Source: Streptomyces sp. TSRI0107
Lineage (GTDB): Bacteria; Actinomycetota; Actinomycetes; Streptomycetales; Streptomycetaceae
DNA length: 64,000 bases
Reading direction: 5' to 3'
Assembly (NCBI RefSeq): GCF_001905845.1
Contig: NZ_LIVZ01000006.1
Coordinates: 186,001 to 250,000 of the forward strand
Made by a program: the position numbers and the translations under genes. The first letter of the stretch is position 1. Each line of letters starts with the position of its first letter. Below the pieces are notes generated by a model. That model did no database searches and was not told where the DNA came from. It was given only the letters and a program-made list of their open reading frames with translations. Positions 15,846 through 24,777 of this stretch are shown one piece after another.

Positions 15846-18677
15846 TCACGGCTTGAGGACGAGGGTGTCGCTCGTGCTCTCGTCGACCGCCTTCTTGGAG
15901 AAGGACCACGGCAGCAGCTCGCCCTTGACCCACTTGCTCGTCTGGTCGGTGTAGTGGGCGCTGTAGGCGTGCCCGGAGGCGCCGCTGAGGTTGATCCACC
16001 GCGACTTGTCGAGGTCGCCGAGGTTGACCACCATCCGCATCGACGGCACCCAGACGACGCCGTAGCCGCCGGCGGCGTTCCAGCCGGTGGCGTTGACCGT
16101 GGCCTCGCCGCCGCTGAGCTTCCAGGGGCCGCGGTTGAGGGCGTACTGGAGGAAGCCGGGGCCCTCGGTGCCGAGGGTCTGGTTCTTCAGGAACAGGCGG
16201 TGCAGCCGGCCCCAGCTCCAGGTGTCGATGTCCTTGCCGAGCTTCGCGGTCAGCTCCCAGCGGGCGTCGATCATGGCGCGCTTGAACAGCTCGTCGCGGT
16301 TGTCGGCGTCGGGGCGCGTGCCCGCCTCGGGCGCCTTCCACCAGTCGCTGTCCTGGTCGTCCAGCAGGGTGCGGACCACCTCGAACCAGCGGTCGCCGCC
16401 GTCCGGCTGGGCCTGGTCGGCGTCGCGCTGGCCGCACTCGCGCACCCGGCGGTCGTCGTCGACGGGTCCGGTGGTGTCGACCGGCTCGACCCACAGGCAC
16501 TGGCCCTTGACCCGCAGTTCCTTGGGCAGCTTGTTGCCGAAGGAGAGCTTCAGGACGTTGCGCCAGACGGCGTTGAAGTAGGCGGCGGCCGCGGAGTCGG
16601 CGTCCTGGGTGTAGTCCCAGCCCTCCAGCAGCTTCTGCGCCTCGCGGACGTCCTTGTCGCCCACGTCGATCTTCAGCAGCGTCGGCACCAGCAGCTTGGC
16701 GATCTCGCTGCTGTTGTCCATCTGCATCTGGCGCATGTCCTCGGTGGACACCTTGCCGTCGCCCTTGATCTTCGACTCGATCAGGTCGGTGATCCGCTGG
16801 CTGCGGGTGCCGTAGCCCCAGTCCGTGGTGAGCGTGTAGGGGTAGTCCTTGCCGACCACGGCCTGGTTGGCGGTGACGATGTAGCCGCGCTTCGGGTCGT
16901 ACTCGTAGGGCAGCTCGTCCTGGTCGATGTAGCCGGTCCAGCGGTACTTCGCGTCCCAGCCGGGCGCCGGGATGGAGCCGTCGTGGCCCTTCGCGCGGGT
17001 GGGGATCCGGCCGGGCAGGGTGTAGCCGATGTGGTTCTCGGTGTCGGCGTAGACGAGGTTCTGCGAGGGCACCTCGAACAGGGCGGCCGCCGCGCGGAAG
17101 TCGTTCCAGTCGGCCGCCTTGTCCATCTCGAACACGGCGTCCATGGTCCGGCCCGCGTCGAGCGCGGTCCAGCGCAGCGCGATGCCGTAGCCGTCGCCGC
17201 GGTCGGGGGCGGCGGTGTCGACGGTGGCCTTCTTGCCGGCCTTCACCAGGTCGTCGTCGCGGTCGGACAGCAGCGGTCCGTTGTTGGTCTCCCGGACGAT
17301 GATGTCCTTGGACTTCCCGCCGGCGACCTTGATGGTCTCCACGCGGCTCTCGAAGGGCACCACCTTGCCGTCGTACAGGTAGCCGTCGCCGGTGAGCTTC
17401 TCCAGGTAGAGGTCGGTGACGTCGACGCCGGAGTTGGTCAGGCCCCAGGCGATGTCCTGGTTGTGGCCGATTATGACGCCCGGCATGCCCGCGAAGGTGT
17501 AGCCCGAGACGTCGAACTGGCAGGTGCGGGAGACGGTCCGGCAGTGCAGGCCCATCTGGTACCAGACGGACGGCAGCGACGGCGAGAGGTGCGGGTCGTT
17601 GGCCAGCAGCGGCTGACCGGTGATCGTGTGCGCGCCGCCGACGACCCAGGAGTTGGAGCCGATGCCGTTGCCGTTCACGCCGACGGCCGCGGGGAGGTCG
17701 TCCAGGACCTCGTAGACGCCGGACAGCTGGGTCTGGAGCGCGTCGGAGGCCGCGTTCGGGTCGGTGCCCGCGGCCGTACCGGTGCCCGTGCCCGTCCCGG
17801 TGCCCGCGGTGCCTCCGGTGGAGGTGCCGGCGCCGGTACCGGTTCCGGTGCCGGTGCCGGTGCCGTCGGTGGACGTGCCCGCGCCGGCGCCCTGCTCGAA
17901 CGTCTGGGTCAGCTCGTCGTACTGGCCCTCCTGGACGATCGCCCGGTTGCGGCTGTACGGGTACTGCGGGTACAGGTCGGCGATCTGCTTCGGGCCGAGA
18001 CGGCTGGTCATCAGGGCGCGGTCGATCTCGTCCTGCATGTTGCCGCGCAGGTCCCAGGCCATCGCCTTCAGCCAGGAGACCGAGTCGACCGGGGTCCACT
18101 CCTGCGGCTTGTAGTCGTTGCTGAAGCCGAGGGCGGCGTACTCCAGCGAGATCTCCTTGCCTTCCTTGCCCTTGAGGTAGGCGTTGACTCCCTTGGCGTA
18201 GGCCTGGAGGTACTTCTTGGTGGAGTCCGACAGCTTGGTGTCGTACTCCTCCTTCGCGATCCGCTCCCAGCCCAGGGTGCGCAGGAACTCGTCGTTGTCG
18301 ACCTGGCTCTTGCCGAACATCTCGGACAGGCGCCCGGCGGTCATGTGCCGGCGCACGTCCATCTCGTAGAACCGGTCCTGCGCCTGGACGTAGCCCTGCG
18401 CCATGAACAGGTCCTCGTCGGAGGAGGCGTAGATCTGCGGGATTCCGTAGCCGTCACGCTTCACGTCGACGGGCCCGGACAGGCCGTCGAGCGTGAGTGA
18501 ACCCTTGGTCTGCGGGAAAGAGGCACGAACGGTGCTGACGGTCCAGTACGACCCGTAGGCGACGCCGCCGATGAGTGCCAGCACCAGCACGAGCACGATC
18601 AGACGGGCTTTGCGCCCCTTTTTCCTGCCGGACTTGCCGGGCTTCTGACCCGTTGAGGCGGTGGTGTTGGGGGGCAT
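15846..18677 (-). CDS. Penicillin acylase family protein (Ntn hydrolase)
   Basis: A 943-residue membrane-anchored Ntn-hydrolase precursor of the penicillin/acyl-homoserine-lactone acylase family, which cleaves amide bonds. A single signal-anchor helix is at residues 24-45, so the catalytic part is extracellular. The alpha chain extends to about residue 260. A spacer with a run of Gly-Thr dipeptides (about 262-308) follows, then the autoprocessing site GIG-SNSW with nucleophile Ser341 at the start of the beta chain. It is longer than classical acylases (about 800). The natural substrate is unknown; lipopeptide or AHL deacylation are options. Confidence 0.9.
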   Translation of the reverse strand: MPPNTTASTGQKPGKSGRKKGRKARLIVLVLVLALIGGVAYGSYWTVSTVRASFPQTKGSLTLDGLSGPVDVKRDGYGIPQIYASSDEDLFMAQGYVQAQDRFYEMDVRRHMTAGRLSEMFGKSQVDNDEFLRTLGWERIAKEEYDTKLSDSTKKYLQAYAKGVNAYLKGKEGKEISLEYAALGFSNDYKPQEWTPVDSVSWLKAMAWDLRGNMQDEIDRALMTSRLGPKQIADLYPQYPYSRNRAIVQEGQYDELTQTFEQGAGAGTSTDGTGTGTGTGTGAGTSTGGTAGTGTGTGTGTAAGTDPNAASDALQTQLSGVYEVLDDLPAAVGVNGNGIGSNSWVVGGAHTITGQPLLANDPHLSPSLPSVWYQMGLHCRTVSRTCQFDVSGYTFAGMPGVIIGHNQDIAWGLTNSGVDVTDLYLEKLTGDGYLYDGKVVPFESRVETIKVAGGKSKDIIVRETNNGPLLSDRDDDLVKAGKKATVDTAAPDRGDGYGIALRWTALDAGRTMDAVFEMDKAADWNDFRAAAALFEVPSQNLVYADTENHIGYTLPGRIPTRAKGHDGSIPAPGWDAKYRWTGYIDQDELPYEYDPKRGYIVTANQAVVGKDYPYTLTTDWGYGTRSQRITDLIESKIKGDGKVSTEDMRQMQMDNSSEIAKLLVPTLLKIDVGDKDVREAQKLLEGWDYTQDADSAAAAYFNAVWRNVLKLSFGNKLPKELRVKGQCLWVEPVDTTGPVDDDRRVRECGQRDADQAQPDGGDRWFEVVRTLLDDQDSDWWKAPEAGTRPDADNRDELFKRAMIDARWELTAKLGKDIDTWSWGRLHRLFLKNQTLGTEGPGFLQYALNRGPWKLSGGEATVNATGWNAAGGYGVVWVPSMRMVVNLGDLDKSRWINLSGASGHAYSAHYTDQTSKWVKGELLPWSFSKKAVDESTSDTLVLKP

Positions 18678-18942
18678 CGCTGTCCTTGCTGTCCTAACGC
18701 GAGCGGCAGGCGGTCCTGGAGTGCTGGAGCAACCATAGGCGCAGGGCCCCCTCCGCCTTGACGCGGAGTCGGGAACCAGCGCGCACGGACGTTCGATCTT
18801 GCCTGGGTGAACGTCAAGAAATCGTCAAGAGTTAGGTAAGGTAACGAAGTAGTTGGTGCGGAGTGGGCTCGACTCCGTGTCGGATATGTACAAGAGCGTG
18901 CACGCGCGCGTGGAGCGCGTGGACCAGGGAAGGGAACGGCCG

Positions 18943-20442
18943 CTGACTGTCCACCACCTCAACCAGCTCCTGCTCGTCTGCTCGCTCGTCCTGCTCATCG
19001 CCGTCGCAGCGGTCCGGATCTCCTCGCGCAGCGGGCTCCCAAGCCTGCTCGTGTACCTGGGCATCGGCGTCCTCATGGGCCAGGACGGGATCGGCGACAT
19101 CCACTTCGACAACGCCGAACTGACCCAGGTCATCGGATACGCGGCCCTCGTCGTGATCCTGGCCGAAGGCGGTCTGGGCACGAAGTGGAAGGAGATCAAG
19201 CCGGCCCTGCCGGCCGCCTCCGCGCTGGCGCTGGTCGGGGTCGCGGTGAGCGTGGGGGTCACCGCGGCGGCGGCCCATCTGCTGACCGGCCTGGAATGGC
19301 GCCAGGCACTCATCATCGGGGCGGTCGTCTCCTCGACCGACGCGGCGGCCGTCTTCTCCGTCCTGCGGAAAATCCCCCTCCCCGCGCGCGTGACGGGCAC
19401 TTTGGAGGCCGAGTCCGGCTTCAACGACGCCCCGGTCGTCATCCTGGTCGTCGCGTTCTCCACGGCCGGCCCGGTCGAGCACTGGTCCGTCCTGATCACG
19501 CAGATAGCCGGAGAGCTGGCCATCGGTGCGGCCATCGGGCTCGCGGTGGGCTGGCTGGGCGCCTGGGGCCTGCGGCACGTGGCGCTGCCCGCCTCCGGCC
19601 TCTACCCCATCGCCGTCATGGCGATCGCCGTCGCGGCGTACGCGGCGGGCGCGCTCGCCCACGGCAGCGGCTTCCTCGCCGTCTACCTCGCCTCCATGGT
19701 GATGGGCAACGCGCGACTGCCGCACTGGCCGGCCACGCGCGGGTTCGCCGACGGCCTCGGCTGGCTCGCCCAGATCGGCATGTTCGTGCTGCTCGGTCTG
19801 CTGGTCACGCCGTCCGAGCTGGGCGACGACATCGTGCCCGCGCTGCTCATCGGCCTGGCGCTGACCATGGTGGCGCGCCCGCTGAGCGTCGTGGTCTGCC
19901 TGACCCCGTTCCGGGTGCCCTGGGCGGAGCAGACCCTGATGTCCTGGGCCGGGCTGCGCGGCGCCGTGCCCATCATCCTGGCGACCATCCCCATGGTGAA
20001 CGGCGTCGAGGGCAGCCGCCGCATCTTCAACATCGTCTTCGTGCTGGTCGTCGTCTACACCCTCGTCCAGGGGCCGACGCTGCCCTGGCTCGCGCGCAAG
20101 CTGCGCCTCGGCGACGGCTCCGAGGCCGCCGACCTCGGCATCGAGTCGGCGCCCCTGGAGCGGCTGCGCGGGCATCTGCTGTCCGTCGCGATCCCCAAGG
20201 GGTCGAGGATGAACGGCGTCGAGGTCGCCGAGCTGCGGCTGCCCGCCGGGGCCGCCGTCACCCTCGTCGTGCGGGAGGGGAAGTCGTTCGTACCGCTCCC
20301 GACGACCGTGCTGCGGCGCGGTGACGAGCTGCTGGTGGTCGCCACCGATCCGGTCCGGGACGCCGCGGAGCGGCGCCTGCGCGCGGTGGGCCGGGGCGGC
20401 AAGCTGGCCGGCTGGCTGGGGACGGACGGCAACGGGACGTAG
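18943..20442 (+). CDS. Potassium/proton antiporter (CPA1, NhaP2/CvrA type)
   Basis: A monovalent cation/H+ antiporter of about 499 residues with about 12 membrane helices. The ion-binding region is TDAAAVFSVLR...ESGFNDAP, and a TrkA-C-like ligand domain follows at about residues 400-490 (GAAVTLVVREGKSFVP...GDELLVVATD). The start is uncertain. A good ribosome site (AAGGGA) is placed correctly for CTG at 18943, which begins the sequence TVHHLNQLL. In-frame GTG codons at 18898-18919 and an ATG at 18886 lack a ribosome site. It probably controls K+/pH homeostasis. Confidence 0.85.
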   Translation: MTVHHLNQLLLVCSLVLLIAVAAVRISSRSGLPSLLVYLGIGVLMGQDGIGDIHFDNAELTQVIGYAALVVILAEGGLGTKWKEIKPALPAASALALVGVAVSVGVTAAAAHLLTGLEWRQALIIGAVVSSTDAAAVFSVLRKIPLPARVTGTLEAESGFNDAPVVILVVAFSTAGPVEHWSVLITQIAGELAIGAAIGLAVGWLGAWGLRHVALPASGLYPIAVMAIAVAAYAAGALAHGSGFLAVYLASMVMGNARLPHWPATRGFADGLGWLAQIGMFVLLGLLVTPSELGDDIVPALLIGLALTMVARPLSVVVCLTPFRVPWAEQTLMSWAGLRGAVPIILATIPMVNGVEGSRRIFNIVFVLVVVYTLVQGPTLPWLARKLRLGDGSEAADLGIESAPLERLRGHLLSVAIPKGSRMNGVEVAELRLPAGAAVTLVVREGKSFVPLPTTVLRRGDELLVVATDPVRDAAERRLRAVGRGGKLAGWLGTDGNGT

Positions 20443-20471
20443 CGGTGAGATCGGCCGGCACGTCCCGCCGC

Positions 20472-20514
20472 TTTTCACAGGTGGCGGCTCTGAAGGTGCC
20501 CGTTTTCACAGGTG
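20472..20514. repeat. Direct repeat TTTTCACAGGTG, two copies
   Basis: Identical 12-mers at 20472-20483 and 20503-20514, 31 bp apart (about three helical turns), lie in the 283-bp gap before the MFS gene. They may be protein-binding sites controlling it. No gene is seen in the gap 20443-20725. Confidence 0.45.
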
Positions 20515-20725
20515 CAACGCGCGTAGATGCCTGTACCATAAAGGCGAACCAGACTTGATCGAACCAACTCTGCCTGACGCAGAGCTGGCGCGACCGTATG
20601 GCGGCCGGCAGGGCTCCTCACAGTGAGCGCCGGTATCTACCGCAGTTCCGCGCAAGAGGACAGCTCTCGGCGCCGCGCCCCCCCACGAAGGGGCCGCGCT
20701 ACCAGGCGGCAGAAAGGCACGGGCC

Positions 20726-22018
20726 GTGGCGTCCACGGTCACCACCGAGCCGTCCAAGGACACGACGGCGTCCGCCCGTCCGGGATACGGGCAACTGCTG
20801 CGCACCCGCGGCGCCTGGACGTTCCTGCTCCCCGGCTTCGCGGCACGCCAGCCGTTCGCCATGCTCACGATCTCCATCGTGCTGCTCGTGCAGCACACCA
20901 CCGGCTCGTACGGCGCGGCGGGCGCCGCCGCGGCCGTCACCGGTGTCTCCATGGCGCTGTTCGCGCCCTACAGCGGACGCCTCGCGGACCGCTTCGGGCA
21001 GCGCGCCGTACTGGTCCCCGGCGTGCTGGTGCACGCGGTCTCCGGCCTCACCCTGACGGCGCTCGCGCTGGCACACGCCCCGCTGTGGGCGCTGTTCGTG
21101 GCCGCGGTGCCCACCGGCGCCTCGGTGCCGCAGGTCGGCCCCATGGTGCGGGCCCGCTGGGGCGTGAAGCTCCAGGGCTCGCCCCTGATGACCACGGCGG
21201 CCGCCTTCGAGTCGGTCACGGACGAGCTGACCTTCGTCGTCGGCCCCCTGCTCGCGACCGCCCTGTGCACCGCGGTCGACCCGGCGGCGGGCCTGGTCAC
21301 GGAGGCCGCGCTGACGCTGATCGGCGGCCTGCTGTTCGCCGCCCAGAAGAGCACGCAGCCGGCGGTCGCCGCCGACGGGCACGCGCGCGTGCAGCACGCG
21401 TCGGCGCTGCGGGTCCCCGGGGTGCGGGTGCTGATCGTGGCCTTCCTGGGCATCGGCTCCGTCTTCGGCGGCATGCAGGTCTCCCTGGCCGCGTTCACGG
21501 AGTCGATCGGCGAGCCCGGGCTGAACGGCGTCCTGTACGGGACCTTCGCCGCGGGCAACATGCTCTCGGGCATCGCCTGCGGAGCCATCGCCTGGAAGGC
21601 CGCCCCGCAGCACCGCCTGGTCGTCGGCTACACCGCGCTCGCGGTGGCCGCCGCCGGCCTGTGGGCCGCGCACTCGGTGCTCGTCCTCGCCGGCCTCGGC
21701 CTGCTGGTCGGCATGTGCATCGCGCCCGCCCTGATCACCGGCTACACCCTGGTCGAGGGCCTGGTCCCGGCCGGGGCCCGCACCGAGGCCTTCACCTGGC
21801 TGACCGGCGCGGTCGCGCTCGGGCAGGCGGCCGCCGTCACGGTCGCCGGACAGCTGGAGGACCGCTTCCAGGACGGCGCCGGATTCCTGGTGCCGCTGGG
21901 CGGCACCGTGCTGGCGCTGGCCACCGTGGTCGCGCTGCGTTCACGGCTGGTGGCGCGGCCCCACAGGCGCACCGTCGCGCGTGGCGTCGGTCACCGCTCG
22001 CCGGTCACGGTGGACTGA
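20726..22018 (+). CDS. MFS transporter
   Basis: A 430-residue, about 12-helix major facilitator protein. The N-terminal half has the loop GRLADRFGQRAVL (motif A, GxLaDrxGxkxxl). The protein resembles drug/sugar MFS exporters, and its substrate is unknown. The GTG at 20726 begins MASTVTTEPSK. It stands as a single gene with its own upstream region containing a direct repeat, followed closely by the FmdB gene. Confidence 0.85.
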   Translation: MASTVTTEPSKDTTASARPGYGQLLRTRGAWTFLLPGFAARQPFAMLTISIVLLVQHTTGSYGAAGAAAAVTGVSMALFAPYSGRLADRFGQRAVLVPGVLVHAVSGLTLTALALAHAPLWALFVAAVPTGASVPQVGPMVRARWGVKLQGSPLMTTAAAFESVTDELTFVVGPLLATALCTAVDPAAGLVTEAALTLIGGLLFAAQKSTQPAVAADGHARVQHASALRVPGVRVLIVAFLGIGSVFGGMQVSLAAFTESIGEPGLNGVLYGTFAAGNMLSGIACGAIAWKAAPQHRLVVGYTALAVAAAGLWAAHSVLVLAGLGLLVGMCIAPALITGYTLVEGLVPAGARTEAFTWLTGAVALGQAAAVTVAGQLEDRFQDGAGFLVPLGGTVLALATVVALRSRLVARPHRRTVARGVGHRSPVTVD

Positions 22019-22085
22019 TCGGCTGGAATACGTCACTATGGAGCGTCGTTAGCACTCATCGAGTGAGAGTGCCAGGAGGAAGACA

Positions 22086-22388
22086 GTGCCGACCTACCAG
22101 TACCAGTGCACCGAGTGCGGCGAGGGCCTCGAGGCGGTGCAGAAGTTCACCGACGACGCCCTGACCGAGTGCCCCAACTGCGGTGGCCGCCTCAAGAAGG
22201 TGTTCTCCGCGGTCGGCATCGTCTTCAAGGGCTCCGGCTTCTACCGGAACGACAGCCGCGGCTCCTCGTCGAGCAGCTCGCCGGCGTCGTCGAAGTCGTC
22301 GTCCTCGTCGACGTCCTCGTCGTCGGAGTCCAAGAGCTCGGACGCCAAGGCCTCCGGTTCCAGCACCTCCGCCGGAACCGCCGCGTAA
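22086..22388 (+). CDS. FmdB-family zinc-ribbon protein
   Basis: A 100-residue protein starting MPTYQYQCTECGE. It has a small zinc ribbon made of Cys8-x2-Cys11 and Cys29-x2-Cys32 and a long, almost pure Ser/Lys tail (59-100). The family (FmdB/CxxC-CxxC) is putatively regulatory. GTG start with an ideal AGGAGG site. Followed by a strong terminator. Confidence 0.9.
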   Translation: MPTYQYQCTECGEGLEAVQKFTDDALTECPNCGGRLKKVFSAVGIVFKGSGFYRNDSRGSSSSSSPASSKSSSSSTSSSSESKSSDAKASGSSTSAGTAA

Positions 22389-22396
22389 CACGCTTC

Positions 22397-22436
22397 CGAG
22401 AAGACCCCGCCGTCACCCGGCCGCGGGGTCTTCTCG
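22397..22436 (+). terminator. Hairpin terminator after FmdB gene
   Basis: Perfect 14-bp arms (CGAGAAGACCCCGC at 22397-22410 and its complement at 22423-22436) around a 12-nt loop lie directly downstream of the FmdB stop codon. Confidence 0.85.
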
Positions 22437-22488
22437 CGTTCCCCGGGCGGCTCCCCGTCCGCGGATGACGGCGACTACTGTGCTGGTC

Positions 22489-23322
22489 ATGGCGAACGCA
22501 GAGATCGGTGTCATCGGCGGGTCCGGCTTCTACTCGTTCCTCGAGAACGTGACCGAGCTGCGGGTGGACACGCCCTACGGGCAGCCCAGCGACTCCCTCT
22601 TCCTCGGCGAGATCGCCGGGCGGCGGGTCGCCTTCCTGCCCCGCCACGGCCGTGGCCACCATCTGCCGCCGCACCGCATCAACTACCGGGCCAACCTCTG
22701 GGCGCTGCGGTCGGTGGGCGTGCGCCAGGTCCTCGGCCCGTGCGCCGTGGGCGGCCTGCGGCCCGAGTACGGACCGGGCACCCTGCTCGTCCCCGACCAG
22801 CTGGTCGACCGTACGAAGTCCCGCGTCACGACTTTCTTCGACGGCCTGCCGCTGCCCGACGGCACCGTGCCGAACGTGGTGCACGTGTCCCTGGCCGACC
22901 CCTACTGCCCCGTCGGCCGGGCGGCCTCGCTGAAGGCGGCGCGCGGCCGGGACTGGGAACCGGTGGACGGCGGCACGCTGGTCGTCGTCGAGGGGCCGCG
23001 GTTCTCGACGCGCGCCGAATCGCTGTGGCACCAGGCGCAGGGCTGGTCGGTGGTCGGCATGACCGGCCACCCGGAGGCGGCCCTGGCCCGCGAACTCGAG
23101 CTCTGCTACACCTCCCTCACCCTGGTCACCGACCTGGACGCGGGCGCCGAGACCGGTGAGGGCGTCTCGCACGACGAGGTGCTGCGGGTCTTCGCGGCGA
23201 ACGTGGACCGGCTGCGGGGCGTGCTGTTCGACGCGGTGGCCGCGCTGCCGGCGGCCGGGGAGCGGGACTGCCTGTGCACGCGGGCGCTGGGCGGGATGGA
23301 TCCGGGGTTCGAGCTGCCGTAG
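22489..23322 (+). CDS. S-methyl-5'-thioadenosine phosphorylase family protein
   Basis: A 277-residue MTAP/PNP-type phosphorylase, recycling methylthioadenosine or cleaving purine nucleosides. It starts with the phosphate-binding GVIGGSGFY and continues with FLPRHGRGHHLPPHRINYRANLWAL, VVEGPRFSTRAES and VGMTGHPEAALARELELCY, all family signatures. The ATG at 22489 is favoured because it places GVIGGSGFY at residues 7-15; an ATG at 22465 is also in frame. The spread of conserved residues does not settle MTA versus another purine nucleoside as substrate. Confidence 0.9.
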   Translation: MANAEIGVIGGSGFYSFLENVTELRVDTPYGQPSDSLFLGEIAGRRVAFLPRHGRGHHLPPHRINYRANLWALRSVGVRQVLGPCAVGGLRPEYGPGTLLVPDQLVDRTKSRVTTFFDGLPLPDGTVPNVVHVSLADPYCPVGRAASLKAARGRDWEPVDGGTLVVVEGPRFSTRAESLWHQAQGWSVVGMTGHPEAALARELELCYTSLTLVTDLDAGAETGEGVSHDEVLRVFAANVDRLRGVLFDAVAALPAAGERDCLCTRALGGMDPGFELP

Positions 23323-23382
23323 CCGATCGCGGCCTGTCGTGGGCGGGGCTGGGGAGTGGCCGGGTCGGCCTGCTGTGGCCGG

Positions 23383-23433
23383 GGCCAGGACGTGGCCGGA
23401 GCGGCCAGGACGTGGCCGGGGCCAGGATGTGGC
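23383..23433. repeat. Short GC-rich tandem repeats
   Basis: GGCCAGGACGTGGCCGG occurs at 23383-23399 and 23403-23419, and a third, shorter copy with one change lies at 23420-23433. They lie in the 250-bp gap behind the phosphorylase gene. They could form alternative hairpins in the 3' untranslated region. Confidence 0.6.
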
Positions 23434-23474
23434 GTCGGCCGTGGGCGGCGGAACTCGTCGTTCGGGTGAGGCGG

Positions 23475-23484
23475 TTGTCCACAA
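23475..23484. promoter_or_regulatory. Perfect DnaA-box-like sequence
   Basis: TTGTCCACAA matches the favoured Streptomyces DnaA box TTGTCCACA exactly. It is a single copy about 90 bp upstream of the SAF-domain gene. It may titrate DnaA or regulate the gene, or it may be chance. Confidence 0.35.
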
Positions 23485-23573
23485 CCCGCCAGTAGTGCAC
23501 CGGCCCCGGCGGGTGTCGGCACGAAGCCTCATCGTGGGCTCGAACCGATCGCTCGTCGCAGGTGGTGGTCCTC

Positions 23574-24140
23574 ATGTCCTTCGCTACATCGTCCGCTCCG
23601 TCGTCCGCTCCGCCTTCCCCCCGCCCGCCCGGCACCGACGTGCCCGCCACGTGCCAGGTGCCGCACTTCCCTCCGGTCCGGGTGCGCGGCGGACGGTACG
23701 GGCTACGCCGACTCGTACGGCACCGGCAGCGGGCGCTGGCCGCCGGGCTGGCACTCACCGCCGCGGCCCTCGTGGCGGCCGGCCCGCGCGCCCCGGTGGA
23801 CGCCCCTCGCGGCGACCGGGCCCGCGGGCACCCGGTGGCCGGCCGGACTCCGGAACGGCCCGTCGCGCCGCGGGTGACCGCGCCGGTGCGGATCGCCGAC
23901 GCCGCCACGGTACGGCTGCTGCGGCCGGGCGACCGGGTCGACGTCATCGCCGCGGAGGAGACGGCGACCGGGGGCGAGGCCCGCGTCGTCGCGCGCGGGG
24001 CGCGGGTGACGAGGGTGCCCGAGCCGCTCGGCGACGCGGTCGACAGCGGCGCGCTGGTCGTGCTGTCGGTTCCGCGCGCCACCGCCGCTCGTCTCGTCGG
24101 CGCGAGCGCCACGGCACGGCTGGCGGTGACGCTGTGCTGA
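23574..24140 (+). CDS. SAF/RcpC (CpaB-like) domain membrane protein
   Basis: A 188-residue protein. A basic N-terminal region is followed by one membrane helix (about 54-70), a linker, and a C-terminal RcpC/SAF-like domain (LLRPGDRVDVIAAEE...VLSVPRATAARLVGASATARL) of the kind found in CpaB proteins of Flp pilus systems. In Streptomyces such genes stand alone beside mscL and their role is unproven. ATG at 23574 chosen; GTG at 23562 is possible. It precedes mscL in the same direction. Confidence 0.78.
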   Translation: MSFATSSAPSSAPPSPRPPGTDVPATCQVPHFPPVRVRGGRYGLRRLVRHRQRALAAGLALTAAALVAAGPRAPVDAPRGDRARGHPVAGRTPERPVAPRVTAPVRIADAATVRLLRPGDRVDVIAAEETATGGEARVVARGARVTRVPEPLGDAVDSGALVVLSVPRATAARLVGASATARLAVTLC

Positions 24141-24278
24141 ACACGATCTCTCGCGTTCCGGGCGATCCACCGTCAAGTCGCTCGTTCGAGCCGTCGAACT
24201 GGACAGGGCGGCGGCGCCGTGACGTAGGTTGCGGAGCGTTTTGTTCCACACCCTGCGCGTGCGAGGAGAGGCCCCGAG

Positions 24279-24755
24279 GTGAGCGAGAAGAAGGAACCGA
24301 GCGTCTGGCAGGGCTTCAAGGCCTTCCTGATGCGCGGGAACGTCGTCGATCTGGCGGTCGCGGTGGTCATCGGCGCCGCCTTCACCAACATCGTGAACTC
24401 GGTGGTGAAGGGGGTCATCAACCCGCTGGTCGGCGCGATCGGGACCAAGAATCTCGACAGCTACAGCTCGTGCCTCAAGGGCCCGTGCGAGCTGGCGGCG
24501 GACGGGTCCGTCTCCAGCGGGGTCATGATCCTGTGGGGTTCGGTCCTCGGCGCGACCCTCAGCTTCGTGATCACCGCTGCGGTCGTCTACTTCCTGATGG
24601 TCCTGCCGATGGCCAAGTACCTGGCGCGGCAGGAGGCGCGCAGGAAGGCGCGGGAGGGCACGAAGGAGATCGTGGAGGTGACCGAGCTGGAGGTGCTGAA
24701 GGAGATCCGCGACGCGCTGGTCGCGCAGCGGGGTCCGGGCCGCACGGAGTCGTAG
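24279..24755 (+). CDS. mscL: Large-conductance mechanosensitive channel MscL
   Basis: A 158-residue MscL. The N-terminal amphipathic helix is followed by FLMRGNVVDLAVAVVIGAAF (TM1, the tension gate), a periplasmic loop, TM2 (about 88-112) and a charged C-terminal helix bundle. The loop holds two cysteines four residues apart (SSCLKGPCEL), which could form a disulfide outside the cell. GTG start with an upstream GAGGAG. The channel releases solutes under osmotic downshock. Confidence 0.95.
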   Translation: MSEKKEPSVWQGFKAFLMRGNVVDLAVAVVIGAAFTNIVNSVVKGVINPLVGAIGTKNLDSYSSCLKGPCELAADGSVSSGVMILWGSVLGATLSFVITAAVVYFLMVLPMAKYLARQEARRKAREGTKEIVEVTELEVLKEIRDALVAQRGPGRTES

Positions 24756-24777
24756 CCGCGGTCGCGGCTCGACGGGT

